A DNA stretch of 64,000 bases from an uncultured Cryomorphaceae bacterium. GTDB lineage: Bacteria > Bacteroidota > Bacteroidia > Flavobacteriales > Schleiferiaceae. Both the position numbers and the translations under genes were made by a program. The stretch lies in contig CAKZJV010000007.1 in the NCBI GenBank assembly GCA_937120475.1, positions 884,068 through 948,067 on the forward strand, given 5' to 3'. Below, piece by piece: positions 51,653-59,648 of this stretch. The notes beneath the pieces are model-generated. The model saw nothing but the letters and a program-made list of their open reading frames with translations. It ran no database searches and was not told where the DNA came from. Within the stretch, counting starts at the first letter, position 1. Each line of letters starts with the position of its first letter.

Positions 51653-53041
51653 TTAAAGGTGAATGACCTCATCATAAGCAGCGGCTGAAGCCTCCATAAT
51701 GGCTTCACTCATGGTTGGGTGCGGGTGTACCGATTTTACAATTTCCATACCGGTGGTCTCCAGCTTACGTGCTACCACGGCCTCGGCAATCATTTCGGTG
51801 ACATTGGCCCCAATCATGTGGCAGCCTAAAAACTCTCCGTATTTCGCATCGAAGATCACCTTTACAAAACCGTCTTTATGACCGGCCGCACTGGCCTTAC
51901 CACTGGCTGAGAACGGGAATTTACCCACTTTAATGTCATAGCCCTCTTCCTTTGCCTGCTTTTCGGTATAACCTACCGAAGCAATTTCAGGTGAGCAATA
52001 GGTACAACCGGGTATGTTATTGTAATTGAGCGGTTGCGGATGCTCCCCGGCAATCTTTTCAACACAAATAATTCCTTCGGCCGAAGCTACGTGAGCCAGG
52101 GCCTGGCCGGGAACACAATCGCCAATGGCGTAGTACCCATCCTTATTGGTTTTATAGTATTCGTCCACTACTATTTTTCCCTTCTCGGTTTTTATACCCA
52201 CTTCCTCCAGGCCTATATTCTCGATATTCGCCTGCACCCCTACAGCCGAAAGCACTATATCACACTCCAGGGTTTCTTCACCCTTTTTGGTTTTAACGCT
52301 CACTTTACAACCGGAACCGGAAGTATCTACCTTGGTTACCTCGCTGGAAGTCATAACATTGATACCCGCCTTTTTGAAAATGCGCTCCAATTGCTTGGAA
52401 ACCTCTTCATCCTCCACCGGTACAATATTGGGCAGGTATTCCACTATGGTTACCTCGGTACCCATAGCCTGGTAGAAATACGCGAACTCCACCCCTATGG
52501 CACCACTACCTACCACGACCAGCTTTTTAGGTTGTTTATCCAGGGTCATGGCCTGGCGGTAACCGATTATCTTCTTACCGTCCTGTTTGAGGTTAGGAAG
52601 TTCACGACTACGCGCACCGGTGGCAATAATGATGTGCTTAGCGGTGTATTCGGTGGTTTTACCGTCCTTATCCTTTACGGAGAGTTTTTTACCGGCTTTA
52701 ACCGTTCCCTCTCCCATAATCACTTCAATCTTGTTTTTCTTCATCAGGAATTGAACACCCTTGCTCATTCCGTCAGCCACCCCGCGACTGCGCTTTACTA
52801 CGGCTCCAAAATCCTTGTCGGCCTTCTCCACCTTCAATCCATAATCCTCTGCATGTTTAATGTATTCAAAAACATTGGCGCTTTTGAGGAGGGCTTTAGT
52901 AGGTATGCAACCCCAGTTCAAACAAATACCTCCGAGGCTTTCGCGCTCAACGATTGCTGTTTTTAAACCAAGTTGTGCAGCTCTGATGGCAGCCACATAT
53001 CCACCCGGGCCACTGCCCAGTACCATAACATCAAAATTCAT
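51653..53041 (-). CDS. lpdA: Dihydrolipoyl dehydrogenase
   Basis: E3 flavoprotein of 462 residues that re-oxidises lipoamide in the pyruvate, 2-oxoglutarate and branched-chain dehydrogenase complexes or the glycine cleavage system. FAD-binding GSGPGGYVAA is near 8-17, the redox disulfide GGICLNWGCIPTK near 37-49, the NAD-binding GSGAIGVEFA near 179-188, and the catalytic HPHPTMSEA near 438-446. All are intact. The neighbours are not dehydrogenase-complex genes, so it is a free-standing E3. Confidence 0.98.
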   Translation of the reverse strand: MNFDVMVLGSGPGGYVAAIRAAQLGLKTAIVERESLGGICLNWGCIPTKALLKSANVFEYIKHAEDYGLKVEKADKDFGAVVKRSRGVADGMSKGVQFLMKKNKIEVIMGEGTVKAGKKLSVKDKDGKTTEYTAKHIIIATGARSRELPNLKQDGKKIIGYRQAMTLDKQPKKLVVVGSGAIGVEFAYFYQAMGTEVTIVEYLPNIVPVEDEEVSKQLERIFKKAGINVMTSSEVTKVDTSGSGCKVSVKTKKGEETLECDIVLSAVGVQANIENIGLEEVGIKTEKGKIVVDEYYKTNKDGYYAIGDCVPGQALAHVASAEGIICVEKIAGEHPQPLNYNNIPGCTYCSPEIASVGYTEKQAKEEGYDIKVGKFPFSASGKASAAGHKDGFVKVIFDAKYGEFLGCHMIGANVTEMIAEAVVARKLETTGMEIVKSVHPHPTMSEAIMEASAAAYDEVIHL

Positions 53042-53066
53042 ATACGATTGATTTATTTTTTATTCA

Positions 53067-53105
53067 GAATGCTACGCGAATTTAAGTCATTCCTTACAAG
53101 CGGGG
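53067..53105 (-). promoter_or_regulatory. Candidate promoter of lpdA
   Basis: On the minus strand TTTG, 21 nt, then TAAATTCG (seven of eight to TAnnTTTG) precede lpdA within the 124-nt divergent interval 53042-53165. A leader of about 30 nt would result. Confidence 0.4.
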
Positions 53106-53165
53106 CAAAAATTAATAACACCTTTATTCTATATTGCGCCCTTAATTTTAAAAACCTTAGCACTT

Positions 53166-53624
53166 ATGGAATACGAGTACTCGGATTCACAGGAAAATTC
53201 AAATCCTAACTTACTGGACAAACGCTACGTAAAAGAGCTGCTCAACGAAACCCGTAAATGGACCCGCTTTTTGGGTATCGTAGGTTACGTAGGTTGTGCA
53301 TTGTTGGTTCTTTTCGGCCTCGCTTTTATGGCATTTATGGACGAAATGGGTTCGGCTTTTGGTGAGCGGGGGCTTCCTACCATTCTCCTGGGCATTATCT
53401 ATTTCGTAATGGCGGCTGTCTATTATTTCCCTTCGGACTACCTTTACAAGTCAAGCCAGTACTTTAAAGCCGCCCTTCACCAATCGGATGAGCAGGCATT
53501 GATCAATGCGCTGGAAAAGCAAAAGTCTTTTTACCGCTACTTTGGTATTCTTGTAGCCATTTTACTGGGTATTTATGCCCTCATCTTTTTAGGTGGCATA
53601 GCCGCAGGTCTTTCCGCCCTCTAA
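53166..53624 (+). CDS. DUF5362-like membrane protein
   Basis: 152 residues with three hydrophobic helices (about 36-60, 75-95, 122-150) after a polar N-terminus. The HQSDEQALINALEKQKSFYRYFGI segment between helix two and three matches the DUF5362 pattern as I recall it. The role is unknown. It is divergent from lpdA and shares a CTAA double stop with ridA. Confidence 0.7.
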   Translation: MEYEYSDSQENSNPNLLDKRYVKELLNETRKWTRFLGIVGYVGCALLVLFGLAFMAFMDEMGSAFGERGLPTILLGIIYFVMAAVYYFPSDYLYKSSQYFKAALHQSDEQALINALEKQKSFYRYFGILVAILLGIYALIFLGGIAAGLSAL

Positions 53625-54004
53625 AAACTGGCAATAGCTGATATTTCTACATTAACATTTTTTGGTAAAACCGCCACCTGCACGGTTTCCCGTGCTGGTG
53701 CTTGTTCTTGAAAATAACGGCCATATACCTCATTGATTTGCGTGAATTGTTGCATATCGCTGATGAAAATGGAGCACTTTACCACGTGCGAATAGTCCAT
53801 GCCGGCCGCTTTTAAAACGGCACCGAGGTTTTTCATAACCAATTCTGTTTCCTCCTGAATGCTATTGGTATGAAGTACTCCCGTTTCAGGATGCAGGGCT
53901 ATTTGTCCCGAAATGTAAAGGGTATCTCCAGCCAGTACCGCCTGGTTATACGGGCCAATAGGAGCCGGAGCTTTGTCCGTTTGAATAATCTTTTTGGTGG
54001 CCAT
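53621..54004 (-). CDS. ridA: RidA family enamine/imine deaminase
   Basis: 127-residue trimeric RidA, which hydrolyses reactive 2-aminoacrylate and related enamines from PLP enzymes. Family marks are APAPIGPYNQAV near 12-23, the LYISGQIALHPETG near 30-43, and CSIFISDMQQF near 82-92 with the active-site arginine in APARETVQV near 107. ATG 54004, with a perfect -7 box upstream in the 38-nt gap to the divergent pabA gene. Confidence 0.96.
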   Translation of the reverse strand: MATKKIIQTDKAPAPIGPYNQAVLAGDTLYISGQIALHPETGVLHTNSIQEETELVMKNLGAVLKAAGMDYSHVVKCSIFISDMQQFTQINEVYGRYFQEQAPARETVQVAVLPKNVNVEISAIASF

Positions 54005-54028
54005 CGTTTATTTTTTAGCAATTTCGTC

Positions 54029-54036
54029 CAAAATTA
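54029..54036 (-). promoter_or_regulatory. -7 box of ridA
   Basis: TAATTTTG on the minus strand (CAAAATTA on plus), perfect TAnnTTTG, gives a start near 54024 and a leader of about 20 nt. No -33 TTG at normal distance; that region would be inside the pabA gene. Confidence 0.5.
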
Positions 54037-54042
54037 GAATTC

Positions 54043-54609
54043 TTGAAGGTCTTATTACTGGACAATTACGATTCTTTCACTTTTAACCTCTTCCATTATT
54101 TACAGCAATTAACGGAAGAGGTGGAGGTAAGGCGAAATAATGAGATTTCGGTGCAAGAAGCCCTGGGCTTTAGTCACCTGGTTATTTCACCGGGCCCGGG
54201 CTTACCTGAAAGTGCCGGTATTACCAATCAACTTATCCAGGCAGCCGTAGGCAGCCACGCTATATTGGGGGTATGCCTGGGGTGCCAGGCCCTGGGTCAG
54301 TACTTCGGGGCTCAGCTTTTCAACCAGCAGGAGGTGGCCCACGGCATACAGAGAGCGGTAAATCAGTCGCAGCAAGAGTCGTGGTTATTAGCGGGTTTAC
54401 CGCAAAGCTTCAGGGTAGGCCTCTACCATTCCTGGGCTATCCGTGAAGAGGGCCTTTCCAATAAAATCAGGGTGACCGCCCGCTCCGAAAGAGGTGTAGC
54501 TATGGCTATGGAACATTTGGAATTACCGGTGGCGGGCGTGCAATTTCACCCGGAATCCATTATGACGGACCACGGCTTGCAAATACTCAGAAACTGGCTG
54601 CAACGCTAG
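54043..54609 (+). CDS. pabA: Aminodeoxychorismate/anthranilate synthase glutaminase subunit
   Basis: Class I glutamine amidotransferase of 188 residues giving ammonia to a PabB or TrpE subunit for folate or tryptophan synthesis. The nucleophile C78 is in GVCLGCQALG, with H168 and E170 in QFHPES; the N-terminal LLLDNYDSFTFNL and SPGPGLPESAG loops are typical. TTG 54043 is the start. No pabB, trpE or other trp genes are adjacent, so a shared (amphibolic) or PabA role is likelier than TrpG alone. Shares CTAG as double stop with lptD. Confidence 0.92.
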   Translation: MKVLLLDNYDSFTFNLFHYLQQLTEEVEVRRNNEISVQEALGFSHLVISPGPGLPESAGITNQLIQAAVGSHAILGVCLGCQALGQYFGAQLFNQQEVAHGIQRAVNQSQQESWLLAGLPQSFRVGLYHSWAIREEGLSNKIRVTARSERGVAMAMEHLELPVAGVQFHPESIMTDHGLQILRNWLQR

Positions 54610-57323
54610 CGTTCAAAATCTCCAACTCCCCTTCTTCGCTCCATTTTAAGATCGCTCAATACATTGGCCTTCACGCGTATGGTAAGCGTATAAGACTGTT
54701 GAAAGCCAAAGGGCACCCAAGTGCAACGTAGCTCCCAGCAATGCAGATCACGGTAAAAATCAAAGGTGGTATAGGTAAGGTCTTTAGCTTCAAAATCGTA
54801 GCCACTTCTAAAACCCACTTTCCAGTTTTCAGTAAGTTTAATATCGCCCGAAAAATCCATGGATTGACTAACCCTGGACTCCAGACCCTGGTAGGATTTT
54901 CGCAAGTTGTAATTCACATTGAGGGTCCACGGTGCATCAAAATCCACAAAACCCTGGGCTCCGTAATAATCGGGGTCGCCCTCGGTAATACCCAGGTCAT
55001 TGGGACGGGGTTCGCTATCTATCAATCCTTCTTTTTTATCCACTTCTTCACCGGGATCAGGCTTTTTGCCTTTCTTCTTAAAGCGATTTGCACTCAAACT
55101 TATACCGGTGGTGAAGGACTGATTAGTGGTACGCAGCCATGTTCCGTTTACCTCGTAAGCTGATTTGTTAACCCTTGTTCCTAATTCTGTATCGTAACCG
55201 TAAACATCATAGGTAGCGGAATAATTCATATTGAGTAAGCCCTGAAAAGCGGTGGAAGAAGCCGTAAGGTTCAAGGGCGACCAGTTGAACTCACTTACCG
55301 CGGTATTGTAGGAAGTATTGAGACTTAAACGCTCCAGGAGTTTGATCTTTTTTTCACCGGTTGAATCAGTACGGTCCCTCACTTTGGCCTCTAAGGTGTT
55401 TTGTACCCCGAGGTTTATACTTCCCGATTTACCGGAGGAAGCCGAGCCGTACAATTTACCCTGGTAGCGGTCGCGTCTGGTAAAGTTACCGAGGGTATCA
55501 GATTGTACTCTTTGGTAATACCCCCAATCGTCAACCGCAAAATCAGGCTTATATGAAATACCCACATTAGGAGTAAAAACATGGCGAACAGCCCTCACGA
55601 AACCCTTGTAACGCCATAAACCGTAAAGTTTAGTAGAGAGGTTGGCGTTGGCATTAAAGTCGGTATTGGTATAAAAACCGTTCATCGTATCGTTTCGGAT
55701 GGCGTTCAAAGAATCCACGAAAAAATAGTTGGCCCTGTCAAAGTACCAGCGGTGGGTAACATTTACACTTGGGTTGAATACAAAATATTTGAAAACCTTG
55801 TAATTGGCGGAAATGGGTATGGAGTGGCGCACTCCATTACGGGCACTATCCCTGAAAACCGTTTCGGTAAAAAAGGGCTTACCTAGTTTGGTTTGTATCT
55901 CATTACCAGCATCCATAGTATAAGAAATACCGATCTCCTCGTACCACCTTTTTTTACCCACAGAGACCTGCCGCTTAAAAGGGAACTGACGGTTTAAAGC
56001 GAAGTTAATTTGCGGCAGGTTTACGGTAAGGTCCTGGGTACTGTTATTCTGGCTATGGCGGGCTGAAACGTTCAGGTTAAAGGGGCGGCCCGGCCATGAT
56101 TTTGCAATGCTGATACTGGAGTTTAGCCGGTTATTCAAAACCTGGTCCGCATCAACGCTGGTTACACGGTAAAAGTTGGAGGAAGCAATGTTTACGTTAC
56201 TATTAAAGCGAAAGGAGGGGTTGGCCTTAGGGTCCTGGTTATGAGCCCAGGTAATGGCAAAATCGGAACGATTGTCAAAAGCACTACCCACAAACTCTTG
56301 AAATTCAGGTCGTCCATAACGAATAAGGTTATAGCTGAGATTGAGGTTTCCTGAATAAGCGTAGCGCTTGCGGTAGTTGGTTTGCGCCTGCCAGCCGTAT
56401 CCTCCTTGTGTATAAATATCACCGGTAAGCGTTAAATCCAGGTAATCGTTTACGGCCCAGTAATATCCCCCGTTTTGTAAAAAGTACCCCCGGTATTGCG
56501 AGTTTCCGTAGCTCGGTATTATAATACCCGACTTCCTTTTTTCGGTAGTGGGAAAAAAACCGAACGGCACAAAAAGAATGGTAGGCACGTCCACAATTTC
56601 AAGGTAAGCCAGCTGGGTTACCACCTTTTCACCCGAAATTACCTTGGCTTTGGAGGTTTTTATCCGAAAGTGGGGATCTTCATGGCTGCAGGTGGTGAAT
56701 GAGGCATTCTTTATGTAAAACACCTTTTCATCTACCTTTTTTACGTCTTCACCGTGCAGGAAACCTTCTCCTTCGGTGGTAATCACCTTTTTAATCTTGG
56801 CCTTTTTGGTATCAAAATTATACCGCATTTCATCCGCCCGATAGGATTTACCCGCTTCGGTAAATATTGGTTTTTGAGTAACCTGTCCGCTGGAATCAGT
56901 AATCCCCCGGGCATAAACTTCCTTGGCATTAAAATCCACCCGAATAAAACCTGCCTCCAGGGTAATGTCTTCATATTTCACGTAAGCCTTGTTATACAGG
57001 CGTGCTTCGCCCGTAACCGGACTTCCTATAATACTGTCTTCGGCTGTAAAGTCGAGCTCTGAAGGAATAAGGCTGTTATTTTGTACCGGCCTTGAATATA
57101 CGCTGTCGGTACTAAAACGGATGTCGGATGAGTCGGGAAATGCAATTGGGCCTGCTAATGTAGTATCACGATAATTACCTGATAAAGAATCAGTAACAGG
57201 TATTTCGGTAGAATCAGCGGTGCCAAAGTTTTTTTCAGAAGTGTCAACCTGAGCCTGCACGGGTACCAGAAAGCCAACAACCACCGTTAATAAAATGATA
57301 ATTTTCAGCCCAGGATTGCGCAA
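54606..57323 (-). CDS. lptD: LPS assembly outer membrane protein LptD (Bacteroidota type)
   Basis: Outer membrane translocon that inserts LPS into the outer leaflet; 905 residues. A signal peptide (about 1-24, ending PVQAQ) precedes a linker, then the LptA/OstA-like beta-jellyroll (about 95-270, with YNKAYVKYEDITLEAGFIRVD-like strands and ATRG-type turns), the conserved FVPFGFFPTTEKRKSGIIIPSYG near 255-280, and a large beta-barrel to the end, with many aromatic strand ends. Start TTG 57323 with a perfect -7 box at 57371-57378. It complements lptG at the left end of the window; lptA, lptB and lptE are not here. Confidence 0.93.
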   Translation of the reverse strand: MRNPGLKIIILLTVVVGFLVPVQAQVDTSEKNFGTADSTEIPVTDSLSGNYRDTTLAGPIAFPDSSDIRFSTDSVYSRPVQNNSLIPSELDFTAEDSIIGSPVTGEARLYNKAYVKYEDITLEAGFIRVDFNAKEVYARGITDSSGQVTQKPIFTEAGKSYRADEMRYNFDTKKAKIKKVITTEGEGFLHGEDVKKVDEKVFYIKNASFTTCSHEDPHFRIKTSKAKVISGEKVVTQLAYLEIVDVPTILFVPFGFFPTTEKRKSGIIIPSYGNSQYRGYFLQNGGYYWAVNDYLDLTLTGDIYTQGGYGWQAQTNYRKRYAYSGNLNLSYNLIRYGRPEFQEFVGSAFDNRSDFAITWAHNQDPKANPSFRFNSNVNIASSNFYRVTSVDADQVLNNRLNSSISIAKSWPGRPFNLNVSARHSQNNSTQDLTVNLPQINFALNRQFPFKRQVSVGKKRWYEEIGISYTMDAGNEIQTKLGKPFFTETVFRDSARNGVRHSIPISANYKVFKYFVFNPSVNVTHRWYFDRANYFFVDSLNAIRNDTMNGFYTNTDFNANANLSTKLYGLWRYKGFVRAVRHVFTPNVGISYKPDFAVDDWGYYQRVQSDTLGNFTRRDRYQGKLYGSASSGKSGSINLGVQNTLEAKVRDRTDSTGEKKIKLLERLSLNTSYNTAVSEFNWSPLNLTASSTAFQGLLNMNYSATYDVYGYDTELGTRVNKSAYEVNGTWLRTTNQSFTTGISLSANRFKKKGKKPDPGEEVDKKEGLIDSEPRPNDLGITEGDPDYYGAQGFVDFDAPWTLNVNYNLRKSYQGLESRVSQSMDFSGDIKLTENWKVGFRSGYDFEAKDLTYTTFDFYRDLHCWELRCTWVPFGFQQSYTLTIRVKANVLSDLKMERRRGVGDFER

Positions 57324-57332
57324 GATGACTTT

Positions 57333-57340
57333 TAAATTTG
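57333..57340 (+). promoter_or_regulatory. -7 box of the amidase-mlaD operon
   Basis: TAAATTTG is a perfect TAnnTTTG match, implying a start near 57345 and a leader of about 50 nt before TTG 57395. A TTG at 57316-57318 is 14 nt upstream, shorter than the normal -33 spacing. Confidence 0.5.
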
Positions 57341-57370
57341 CTTAAAAATTAGGCGTACCAGTTGAATCGC

Positions 57371-57378
57371 CAAAGCTA
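57371..57378 (-). promoter_or_regulatory. -7 box of lptD
   Basis: TAGCTTTG on the minus strand (CAAAGCTA on plus) is a perfect match, implying a start near 57366 and a leader of about 43 nt before TTG 57323. It faces the amidase box, so the first 20 or so nucleotides of the two transcripts are complementary. Confidence 0.5.
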
Positions 57379-57394
57379 AACAAAAATCAGTCCA

Positions 57395-58555
57395 TTGAAG
57401 AAGAAGCTTGTATTTGCCATACTTCTATTCCTATCCGTTTTAGCCCTCGCTTCGTTTACAAAAGTTCCCGGAGGCGATGGCGTAAAAGTAGTGGTGATTG
57501 ATGCCGGACACGGTGGACATGATCCGGGTAACCTGGGAACCAGGCGTTACAAAACCCGTGAAAAGGACATTGCCCTTGCGGTAGCCCTGAAGTTGGGGGC
57601 TTATATTCAGGAAAACCTTCCCGATGTAAAAGTGGTGTACACCCGCCAAACGGATAAGTTTATAGAACTGCAGGAGCGGGCGCGCATTGCCAATGCGGCT
57701 GAGGCCGATCTCTTCATTTCCATCCATTGCGATGCTTTCACCCAATCGAGCGTAAGCGGGGCTACTTCACTGGTTTTAGGACGTAACCATGGTGACGAGA
57801 ATATGCGGGTTGCCCAACAGGAAAACTCAGTAATACTGCTGGAGGAAAACTACGAGGAGAAATACGAAGGCTTTGATCCGCGTAAACCGGAAACCTTTAT
57901 TGCTCTTACCCTTTATCAAAATGCTTTTCTCAACCAAAGCATATCCTTTGCCCAAAAAGTTCAGGATCAATTCAGGGAGCGAGTACAACGTAAGGACCGG
58001 GGCGTTAAACAACAACCACTTTATGTAACCAGCCGAACCGCTATGCCTGCCGTGCTTATTGAGCTGGGTTTTTTGACCAACCCGGCCGAGGAAGATTTTT
58101 TAAACTCCGAGAGCGGCCAAAACTTTATGGCTTCCGCCATTTACCGGGCTTTCAAGGAGTACAAGCAGGAACGGGAGTTTTTTGAAAAATCATCGGTTAC
58201 ATCTACTCCTGAGCCTACGGTGGATAAGGAGGAGCCGCAAACCGAAAAGCCCACAGAGGTGCTTCCTTTAAACGTTCCTGAAGAAAGCCCGGCCCGGGTT
58301 TTCTTTACGGTACAAATACTTACCAGCGGTTTAAAAAAGGAGCTGAAACCTGAGAATTTTAAAGGAGTGGAGGGAGTGGCTATTTATGAGGAAGGCAAGC
58401 TTTATAAATACATAGTTGGTGAAACCAATACCCTTACCGAAGCCGAGGCCCTAAAACAAAAGATGAAGGAAGCGGGTTTTAGGGATGCCTTTGTGATAGC
58501 TTTACAAAATGGTAATCGCATACCTATAGACGAAGCAAAGGCATTACTACAATAA
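57395..58555 (+). CDS. N-acetylmuramoyl-L-alanine amidase with SPOR-like C-terminus
   Basis: Exported peptidoglycan amidase of 386 residues. TTG 57395 gives a signal peptide (MKKKLVFAILLFLSVLALAS). The Amidase_3 catalytic domain spans about 30-230 with zinc ligands H39 (IDAGHGGHDPG), E56 (TREKDIAL) and the H of SIHCDAF near 112, and catalytic E in VLIELGFLTNP near 215. A proline/glutamate-rich linker (240-285) leads to a C-terminal SPOR-like module (about 290-386, VQILTSG and AEALKQKMKEAGF). It splits daughter-cell septa. Promoter box at 57333; mlaD follows 40 nt later. Confidence 0.94.
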   Translation: MKKKLVFAILLFLSVLALASFTKVPGGDGVKVVVIDAGHGGHDPGNLGTRRYKTREKDIALAVALKLGAYIQENLPDVKVVYTRQTDKFIELQERARIANAAEADLFISIHCDAFTQSSVSGATSLVLGRNHGDENMRVAQQENSVILLEENYEEKYEGFDPRKPETFIALTLYQNAFLNQSISFAQKVQDQFRERVQRKDRGVKQQPLYVTSRTAMPAVLIELGFLTNPAEEDFLNSESGQNFMASAIYRAFKEYKQEREFFEKSSVTSTPEPTVDKEEPQTEKPTEVLPLNVPEESPARVFFTVQILTSGLKKELKPENFKGVEGVAIYEEGKLYKYIVGETNTLTEAEALKQKMKEAGFRDAFVIALQNGNRIPIDEAKALLQ

Positions 58556-58595
58556 TTTTTACATCTTTGTTGCACACAACTAAACTGGCCTTCAC

Positions 58596-59642
58596 TTGAA
58601 AATTAGCAAAGAATTCCGAATAGGTTTGGTTGCCTTGGTAGCCTTGGTTTTACTCTACTGGGGCTTTAACTTCCTCAAGGGAAAAGACCTCTTTGAAAAA
58701 AAGCGTATTTACTATGCGGTATATGATAAAGTGGATGGTCTCTCCCGTTCAAGGCCGGTTACCATTAACGGTTATCAGGTGGGAATGGTGGAGAATATCT
58801 ACTTCCACCCCGATGGCTCAGGAAGGTTGATGGTGCAGATCAACATGACCAATGATTTCACGATATCCAAAGGTACCTTGGCGCGCATTTACAGTGAAGA
58901 CCTTTTAGGTGGAAAGTCCATAGAATTGGTTTTGGGAGTAGAAAATGAACCTGCCGAAAGTGGTGATACCCTGGTTTCCGATATACAGTTGAGTCTTACC
59001 GAAGAGGTAAACAAGCAAGTAGCCCCGCTTAAACAAAAGGCTGAAAAACTCATTGGTTCGGTGGATACGGTACTCATCCTTATTTCCGGGTTTCTGAACA
59101 ATGAAACCCAGAACAACTTTATGGAAACCTTCAACAGCCTGCGCAGGAGTTTCCAGGTACTGGAACACACCATTCGTACGGTGGACAAAACGGTTTCCAA
59201 CTCCCAGGAAGATCTGCAAAGTATTATCGGCAACCTGGCCTCCATTACGGCCAATCTTGAAGAGAATAATGATGAACTTAACCGTGCCTTTAACAATATT
59301 GGCAATATCACCGATTCTTTGGCCCAGGTAAGGTTCGCTGAAACCTTTCAAAGCCTGAACCGCACCCTGGTTGCTACGGAAGACATTATGAAACAGATTT
59401 CAGAAGGTGAAGGATCTTTAGGGTTATTGGTGAACGATGAGGAGTTGTACAACAATTTACAGGATGCTACCGAGCAAATGAACCTGTTGCTGCAGGATGT
59501 GCGTTATAACCCCAAGCGTTACGTCAACTTTTCAGTATTCGGTAAATCCGAGGAGTACTCGCGGGAGGAAATAGTGGAAATGGAAAAAAAGCGCAAGGAA
59601 AAAGAGGCCGAAATAAAAACCGATACGGAAGTCAAGAATTAA
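58596..59642 (+). CDS. mlaD: MlaD-family MCE protein
   Basis: 348 residues with one N-terminal membrane helix (about 10-28) and a single MCE domain (about 38-115; YYAVYDKVDGLSRSRPVTINGYQVG and LLGGKSIEL). The rest is a long helical, coiled-coil-prone region (130-300) as in PqiB/MlaD-type lipid tunnels, with a charged KKRKEKEAEIKTDTE tail. It should pass phospholipids between the membranes with an MlaEF ABC unit, which is not in the window. TTG 58596. Gap to the next gene is 6 nt. Confidence 0.92.
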   Translation: MKISKEFRIGLVALVALVLLYWGFNFLKGKDLFEKKRIYYAVYDKVDGLSRSRPVTINGYQVGMVENIYFHPDGSGRLMVQINMTNDFTISKGTLARIYSEDLLGGKSIELVLGVENEPAESGDTLVSDIQLSLTEEVNKQVAPLKQKAEKLIGSVDTVLILISGFLNNETQNNFMETFNSLRRSFQVLEHTIRTVDKTVSNSQEDLQSIIGNLASITANLEENNDELNRAFNNIGNITDSLAQVRFAETFQSLNRTLVATEDIMKQISEGEGSLGLLVNDEELYNNLQDATEQMNLLLQDVRYNPKRYVNFSVFGKSEEYSREEIVEMEKKRKEKEAEIKTDTEVKN

Positions 59643-59648
59643 AAGCCT

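Noticed and set aside
52034-52966. 310-codon open frame antisense to lpdA
   Set aside because: It lies fully opposite a conserved enzyme gene, shows no family motif or signal, and its amino acid make-up reflects the reversed codons of lpdA.
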